Below, in pieces: positions 5,852 through 10,453 of a stretch of 10,453 bases of DNA; within the stretch, counting starts at the first letter, position 1, and every line of letters begins with the position of its first letter. Source of the stretch: UBA1543 sp964596375 (lineage in GTDB: Bacteria > Pseudomonadota > Zetaproteobacteria > Mariprofundales > Mariprofundaceae); NCBI GenBank assembly GCA_964596375.1, contig CAZQTO010000084.1, positions 1 through 10,453 of the forward strand, in the 5' to 3' direction. The position numbers were made by a program, and so were the translations under genes. The notes under the pieces were generated by a model, which saw only the letters and a list, made by a program, of their open reading frames with translations, had not been told where the DNA came from and searched no databases.

Positions 5852-7218
5852 ATGTACTCATTCTCGGTGCCGGAGAGGTGGGGTTCAGCATTGCGCAGCG
5901 TCTTGCCTCGGAGAACTGCAATGTGGTTGTGGTGGACAGGGATGCCCAGCTTCTCAAACGCGTGGCAGACAGCCTGGATGTGAAAACCGTCTGTGGTCAT
6001 GCTTCGCTGCCCAGCGTTCTGGCTCAGGCCAATGCCGCCAATGCCGATCTTTTGATTGCTGCGACGACCAACGACGAGCTCAATATGATGGCCTGTCAGG
6101 TGGCCCACTCCCTGTTCAAGGTGCCGACCAAGCTGGCCCGGGTGCGCGAGTCGGAGTATGTCGAGCATGAAAAACTGTGTGGTCGCGATGATTTGCCCAT
6201 TGATCTGATTATTTCGCCGGAGCGGGAAGCAGCCAAGGCTATTGTTCAGCGTTTCCAGGTTTCCTCTGCTGCGGATGCTCAGGAATTCGCCGGAGGAAAG
6301 ACCTCGCTGGTCGGTCTGCGTATTCCGCCGAAGAGTGCGCTGGCCGGCATTTCGCTTAAGGAAACCAGTGAGGCGATTAACGGCATTCCTGTGATGGTCG
6401 TAGCGCATGAGCACAATCAGACATGGCATGTACCGAAGGGAGATGCCGTGCTGCTGGCTGGCGATACGATTTATGTTGCCATGGCAAAGATAAACACCGA
6501 CGCATTCATGGTTGCCGCGGGTCTGGAGATATCTGAAGCCGGTACCAAGCATGTGATGATGGTGGGTGGCGGACATATCGGGTTTCTGGTGGCTCAGCAC
6601 CTGGAGGCGCTGAATGTTGCCGTGAAAATTATCGAATTCAATGAAGAGCGCGCCCAGTGGTTGGCCGAGCATCTGTCAAAGACGACGGTGATTCATGGTG
6701 ATGCCATGGATCGGAAGCTGCTGGAAGAAGAAAACATCAGCGAGATGGAAGATTTTCTGGCCCTGACCAACGATGATGAGACCAATATTCTGGTCAGTCT
6801 GATTGCCAAGAAATACAAAGTTCCGCATATCGTTACGCTGGTTAATCGCTCCATCTACGCAGACCTGATCTCCCAGATCGGCCTTGATGTTACGGTTTCT
6901 CCAAGGCTGACCACGGTATCGAGCGTACTGAGCTATATCCGCAAGGGGCGTATCCTGAGTATGTCGTCTTTGGGTGATGGCAGTATCGAGGTGCTCGAGG
7001 CTGAGGCCTTGGAGACCAGCAAAATTCTCAACACCCCATTGCGCAAGCTTAATCTACCCGAAGAAACCGTGGTCGGAGCCATTTTGCGCGATGGTGAAGT
7101 GGTGATACCTGACGGTGGCACTGAAATCCTGGCGCATGATCATGTCATGATGGTTGCGCGCAGCAGTTCGGTTGTCGAGACGGAAAAGCTCTTCGAAGTT
7201 CATCTGGAGTTCTTTTAA
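5848..7218 (+). CDS. trkA: Trk potassium uptake regulator TrkA
   Basis: A peripheral cytoplasmic protein that gates TrkH and binds NAD(H). Its 456 residues match full-length proteobacterial TrkA, with duplicated RCK units. The first RCK_N domain begins at residue 1 with GAGEVG (7-12) and acidic D30 at the end of the second strand. RCK_C lies at about 145-225. The second RCK_N starts near 235 with GGGHIG (240-245) and acidic E263. The second RCK_C covers about 370-455. Both dinucleotide sites look intact. The start is decided by AAGGAGGG (5834-5841), six bases before the ATG. That ATG forms an ATGA overlap with the ntrX stop. A longer reading frame from 5755 lies inside ntrX and is rejected. 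Next to it, trkH starts immediately after the stop. Confidence 0.95.
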   Translation: MNVLILGAGEVGFSIAQRLASENCNVVVVDRDAQLLKRVADSLDVKTVCGHASLPSVLAQANAANADLLIAATTNDELNMMACQVAHSLFKVPTKLARVRESEYVEHEKLCGRDDLPIDLIISPEREAAKAIVQRFQVSSAADAQEFAGGKTSLVGLRIPPKSALAGISLKETSEAINGIPVMVVAHEHNQTWHVPKGDAVLLAGDTIYVAMAKINTDAFMVAAGLEISEAGTKHVMMVGGGHIGFLVAQHLEALNVAVKIIEFNEERAQWLAEHLSKTTVIHGDAMDRKLLEEENISEMEDFLALTNDDETNILVSLIAKKYKVPHIVTLVNRSIYADLISQIGLDVTVSPRLTTVSSVLSYIRKGRILSMSSLGDGSIEVLEAEALETSKILNTPLRKLNLPEETVVGAILRDGEVVIPDGGTEILAHDHVMMVARSSSVVETEKLFEVHLEFF

Positions 7219-8667
7219 GTGAATTATCGTGGTGTGACCTGGACCATCGGTATTCTTGCAGCCTTTTTCGGGGTCAGCATGTTGCTGCCTGCTCTGGTGG
7301 CATGGCATTACCACACCTCCCATATGAGTGAGTTTCTGACAGCCGGCTTTATCGTTTCGCTTATTGGCCTGCTTATGATGCGTGCTGCGGGTGAAGCGCC
7401 CAAAGCACTTAGTCATCGCGATGGCTTTCTGATCGTTGCACTGGCCTGGGTGGTGCTTTCCCTGCTCGGTGCGGTTCCCTTCTGGACGACAGGGACGGCG
7501 GATACGGTTATGGATGCCTTGTTTGAATCCGCCTCGGGTCTGACTACGACCGGGGCTACGGTATTTTCGGATCTTGATACGATGGCGCCTTCCATCCTTT
7601 TCTGGCGATCCATGGAGGAGTGGGTTGGCGGCATGGGTATTATTGTGCTGGCTGTCGCCATTATGCCGCTGCTTGGTATCGGCGGTATGCAGCTTTTCCG
7701 GGCCGAAGCCCCCGGTCCGGTGAAAGATAAGCTGACCTCACGGGTTACCGAAACCGGTAAGATTCTGTGGTATATGTATCTGGTCATGACGCTGATTGTT
7801 GCGACGACGTACTGGCTGCTCGGCATGAGCGGCTTCGATGCCATCAATCATGCCATGACCACCATTGCCATTGGCGGTTTTTCAACACACGATGCCAGCA
7901 TGGGCTATTTCGATTCAATGCCTCTGCGTCTGGCAACAGTCTATTTCATGTTTGCTGCGGGGATTAATTTCACGTTGCATTTTGCCTCCATGCGCAGAGG
8001 TCTGAGTCGGGATACGCCACGCACCTATTTTTCCGATGATGAGTTCCGTGCCTATCTGAAATGGATGATTGCGCTGGTTGTTCTAATTGGTCTACCGACG
8101 ATGTTGGCATCGGCAGGCACCTGGGATGAGGTGCTGTTCAATACGGTATCTGTGGCGACGACCACGGGCTTTGCGGTCAGTGACTACGGGCAGTGGCCGG
8201 TGGTGACCAATCTGATCCTGTTTGCCGCTATTTTTGCCGGAGCCTGTGCTGGATCCACCGGGGGCGGCATGAAGATGGTGCGCGTGCTGCTGCTGTTCCG
8301 TCAGGGTATGCGCGAGGTGCGCCGCCTGATTCATCCGCACGCGGTGCTGGCCATCAAGCTGAACGGTACCAATGTCAGCGGATCGGTTGTGGAAGCCCTT
8401 TGGGGGTTCTTTGTGCTCTACGTTGTCTGTTTCATGATGATCGCCATTCTGGTGGCGCTTTCCGGTGTGGATATGCTGACCTCGCTGGCTGCATCGGCAG
8501 CCTGCATTACCAACACCGGCCCCGGTTTTGGCGGCGTCGGACCGGGAGGTAATTACGCCGCCCTACCCGATTTTGCCAAGGGTGCATTGATGTTCGGCAT
8601 GGTGCTCGGGCGGCTCGAAATCTTCACTTTTTTCGTGCTTCTGGTTCCCGAATTCTGGCGTAAATAA
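7219..8667 (+). CDS. trkH: Trk potassium uptake protein TrkH
   Basis: An integral membrane K+ translocating subunit of 482 residues, about the usual TrkH length. Four pore-loop motifs of the KtrB/TrkH family are visible: TTTGAT (109-114), IAIGGFS (216-222), ATTTGF (313-318) and TNTGPGFG (431-438). The selectivity glycines are G112, G219 or G220, G317, and G434 or G436. The segment AGSTGGGMKMVR (344-355) matches the intramembrane gate loop. GRLEIFT (464-470) is the conserved C-terminal signature. The start is GTG at 7219, directly after the trkA TAA, with GGAG at 7206-7209 nine bases upstream. Both Trk subunits being co-transcribed is less common than the scattered trk genes of enteric bacteria. 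The gene ends 22 bases from the convergent rsuA stop, with no convincing terminator between. Confidence 0.95.
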   Translation: MNYRGVTWTIGILAAFFGVSMLLPALVAWHYHTSHMSEFLTAGFIVSLIGLLMMRAAGEAPKALSHRDGFLIVALAWVVLSLLGAVPFWTTGTADTVMDALFESASGLTTTGATVFSDLDTMAPSILFWRSMEEWVGGMGIIVLAVAIMPLLGIGGMQLFRAEAPGPVKDKLTSRVTETGKILWYMYLVMTLIVATTYWLLGMSGFDAINHAMTTIAIGGFSTHDASMGYFDSMPLRLATVYFMFAAGINFTLHFASMRRGLSRDTPRTYFSDDEFRAYLKWMIALVVLIGLPTMLASAGTWDEVLFNTVSVATTTGFAVSDYGQWPVVTNLILFAAIFAGACAGSTGGGMKMVRVLLLFRQGMREVRRLIHPHAVLAIKLNGTNVSGSVVEALWGFFVLYVVCFMMIAILVALSGVDMLTSLAASAACITNTGPGFGGVGPGGNYAALPDFAKGALMFGMVLGRLEIFTFFVLLVPEFWRK

Positions 8668-8689
8668 GCTTGTTCTCTGTAGTGAGAGT

Positions 8690-9421
8690 CTAGTCTTTTC
8701 CGGCCAGCAAGTTTTTCACTTCTTCCACTGTCCTGCTCTCGTATTCGCCTGGCTGAAGCCCGGTTGATTCAAGCGAGAGTGCGCCGATATGGTTGCGGCA
8801 AAGTTCGGTGACATGGTTACCGACGGCGGCAAACATGCGTCGCACCTGATGGTATCGTCCCTCATGCAGCACAAGCGAGACATGTTGTTCATCGATGATG
8901 CTCAGTTCGGCAGGCAGGCAGGGCTTGTCATCGTCCTTCAATAGCAACTTTCCGCTGGCAAACACTTCAGCTTCATTGCCGCTTAGCGGTGCGTGCAGAC
9001 TGACGGCATACGTGCGACTGATGTGATTCTTCGGACTGGTGATGTGGTGGTTGAGCTGGCCGTCGTCGGTCAGAATCAAGAGGCCTGAGGTTTCCTTGTC
9101 CAACCGGCCGACACTGGATAAAGAAGGCTTGCGGTCGGCCCAGCGGGCCGGGAAGTCATCATAAATCAGGCGGCCGCTTTCCCGGTGTGAACACACCGCG
9201 CCCAGTGGCTTGTGGTAGATCACTGTCAGGCCGAATGGGTGATCCAGAGGCCGGCCTTCAAGCAGGACTTCGCTGGGGTCTGCCTTCTGGGATGGTGATT
9301 TTACCAGTTCTCCAGCTATGCTGACCAGCCCCTGACGCAGCCACACCTGTACATCGCTGCGCGAGCCGTAACCCAGACGGGACAGCAATCGATCAATGCG
9401 CTCGTGTTTTGTTGCTGCCAT
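8690..9421 (-). CDS. rsuA: 16S rRNA pseudouridine synthase RsuA
   Basis: A 243-residue enzyme of the RsuA/RluB/E/F group. In Escherichia coli, RsuA makes pseudouridine 516 of 16S rRNA. An N-terminal S4 RNA-binding domain (about 6-55) precedes the synthase domain. Motif II is GRLDKETSGLLILTDDG (105-121) with catalytic D108. Motif III is EGRYHQVRRMFAAVGNHV (187-204). TDDGQ..HHITSP (118-130) and the NHIGALSLE segment resemble E. coli RsuA more than RluB, RluE or RluF, although I cannot run an alignment. The length is close to the E. coli protein. The ATG begins two bases after the RNase R stop, so the two genes are very probably co-transcribed and translationally linked. Confidence 0.88.
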   Translation of the reverse strand: MAATKHERIDRLLSRLGYGSRSDVQVWLRQGLVSIAGELVKSPSQKADPSEVLLEGRPLDHPFGLTVIYHKPLGAVCSHRESGRLIYDDFPARWADRKPSLSSVGRLDKETSGLLILTDDGQLNHHITSPKNHISRTYAVSLHAPLSGNEAEVFASGKLLLKDDDKPCLPAELSIIDEQHVSLVLHEGRYHQVRRMFAAVGNHVTELCRNHIGALSLESTGLQPGEYESRTVEEVKNLLAGKD

Positions 9422-9423
9422 GC

Positions 9424-10453
9424 CTACGTCTCATCCGTCGCTGTTTCGGCGAGAATCAGGGTGACGTTGATCTGGCCACGCACCGGATCGGTGGAGTCGA
9501 TGCGCAGTGTGACTTCATCGCCCAACTGCCAGGCATGGCCGCTACGCCTTGATACCAGACGGTGGCCGCTTTCATCCAGCTCATAGACGCCTTCCAGCAT
9601 ATCGCTCGGCATACCGGCTTCGGCCAGTGATTCCTCCAGTTCGAAGAAGATGCGCCGCTGGGACATGCCTGAAATACGCGCCGGCATTTCTTTTCCAACA
9701 TCCTTGCTGTGATATAGGGCGGCCAGCATGGCCTGCACATCCCACTCGGCACGTTGCTGTTTGCGCTCCTGTATCGAAGTTTGCACACCGATTTCGGCAA
9801 GCTTTGCGACAGGTTGCACCTTGTCCGGATTCTGTTTGCTGATCAGCGCCTTCAGACGGCGGTGGACGGTCAGGTCGGCGTAGCGCCGGATCGGGCTGGT
9901 GAAATGGCAGTAGCTTTTGTATGCCAGACCGAAATGCCCCTCGTTTTCCGTGGTGTATCGCGCCTGCTGCATGGAGCGCAGCACCATGCGCTGTAAGGGG
10001 TGGGCAAATGGTTTGTCCACTGCCTGTTCCAGTACGAACTGCACATCGCCGGGGCGCACCGTTGACTCTTTGTCCGCTATCTTGGGCAGCTTGACGAACA
10101 GGCCGAAGGGCAGCAGAAAATCATTCAGCTTTTCGATGGATTCGCGCTTGGGCGCGGGATGCACCCGGTACAGCAGGGGGCAGTGATGCGTGTCGAGATA
10201 TTCGGCCACAGCCGTATTGGCCGCCAGCATCATTTCCTCAATCAGGTGATGGGCGATATTGCGCTCATCGGAATTCATGCGGGCTACGCTGCCTTCGTGC
10301 AGAACGGCACGCACCTCGGGCACATCCAGATCCAGTGCCCCGCGGCTTTTACGCATTTTGGCCAGCAGGGCGAAGAGTTGTGCAGCAGAGTCGAGCATGC
10401 TGCGCAGTTCTTCATCCGGGACGGCCTTGGCATCGCGATCCTCCAGCCATGCC
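9424..10453 (-). CDS. rnr: Ribonuclease R, C-terminal part (5' end outside window)
   Basis: The gene runs off the right edge; about 342 residues of the 3' part are present. The reading frame is open to the edge, so the ATG at 10398 is internal, not the start. Visible regions are the latter half of the RNB exoribonuclease domain and an S1 domain. The RNB part includes HHLIEEMMLAAN, LLYRVHPAP, ENEGHFGLA and YCHFTSPIRRYADLTVHR, with the conserved arginines. The S1 domain covers about the last 110 residues (SKDVGKEMPARISG to GQINVTLI). RNase R degrades structured RNA 3' to 5' and takes part in mRNA and rRNA quality control and trans-translation. The catalytic aspartates expected earlier in RNB lie outside the window. 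The protein ends soon after the S1 domain and lacks the long lysine-rich tail of E. coli RNase R. It lies two bases upstream of rsuA. Confidence 0.9.
   Translation of the reverse strand, partial: AWLEDRDAKAVPDEELRSMLDSAAQLFALLAKMRKSRGALDLDVPEVRAVLHEGSVARMNSDERNIAHHLIEEMMLAANTAVAEYLDTHHCPLLYRVHPAPKRESIEKLNDFLLPFGLFVKLPKIADKESTVRPGDVQFVLEQAVDKPFAHPLQRMVLRSMQQARYTTENEGHFGLAYKSYCHFTSPIRRYADLTVHRRLKALISKQNPDKVQPVAKLAEIGVQTSIQERKQQRAEWDVQAMLAALYHSKDVGKEMPARISGMSQRRIFFELEESLAEAGMPSDMLEGVYELDESGHRLVSRRSGHAWQLGDEVTLRIDSTDPVRGQINVTLILAETATDET

Noticed and set aside
5800..6672. 290-codon open frame on the - strand within ntrX/trkA
   Set aside because: Antisense shadow of trkA. The translation has no recognisable domain, and both RCK motifs are clear in the sense frame.
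8668..8700. Short hairpin (CTCT/AGAG) followed by T-rich sequence after trkH as a terminator
   Set aside because: Only four base pairs and a broken T tract; too weak to support.

Overview
The window looks like ordinary chromosomal DNA from a Gram-negative proteobacterium. Base composition is moderately GC-rich and genes are packed tightly with overlaps. Families include a signal-peptide DUF4390 protein, an NtrY/NtrX pair, TrkA/TrkH, RsuA and RNase R. The order DUF4390-ntrY-ntrX-trkA-trkH is, from memory, a beta/zetaproteobacterial arrangement. A zetaproteobacterium (Mariprofundus-like) is my best guess, held weakly. I see no insertion sequence, phage gene, CRISPR array or base-composition break.

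Layout. (1) 1-324, + strand: a stable-RNA promoter, a tRNA-Gln(CUG) gene with encoded CCA, an AU-rich hairpin, then a 9-bp stem with a long C/U-rich loop, closed by a textbook Rho-independent terminator. The loop carries CCTCCTCCC, the anti-Shine-Dalgarno motif of the cuckoo/CcsR-type small RNAs. I interpret this as a possible new small RNA. (2) 373-1571, - strand: a hotdog-fold acyl-CoA thioesterase followed by an endonuclease/exonuclease/phosphatase (EEP) family enzyme. The EEP gene has no usable ATG. Its conserved N-terminus is recovered only with a CTG start in a CTGA overlap with the thioesterase stop. (3) 1673-8667, + strand: an exported DUF4390 protein, NtrY-like sensor kinase, NtrX-like response regulator, TrkA and TrkH. 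The last four genes are joined by ATGA, ATGA and zero-gap junctions, so two-component control and potassium uptake sit in one transcription unit. The NtrX has GAFPGA where sigma-54 activators have GAFTGA. (4) 8690-10453, - strand, convergent with trkH: the 3' part of RNase R and, two bases downstream, an RsuA-type 16S rRNA pseudouridine synthase.

How they fit together. NtrY would sense an envelope or redox signal, perhaps helped by the exported DUF4390 protein, and phosphorylate NtrX. The Trk system would import K+ under NAD(H)-linked control by TrkA. The altered NtrX loop suggests this regulator may not activate sigma-54 promoters in the usual way. RNase R and RsuA both act on structured or ribosomal RNA. 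The most promising unexplained element is the putative anti-SD small RNA just downstream of tRNA-Gln.
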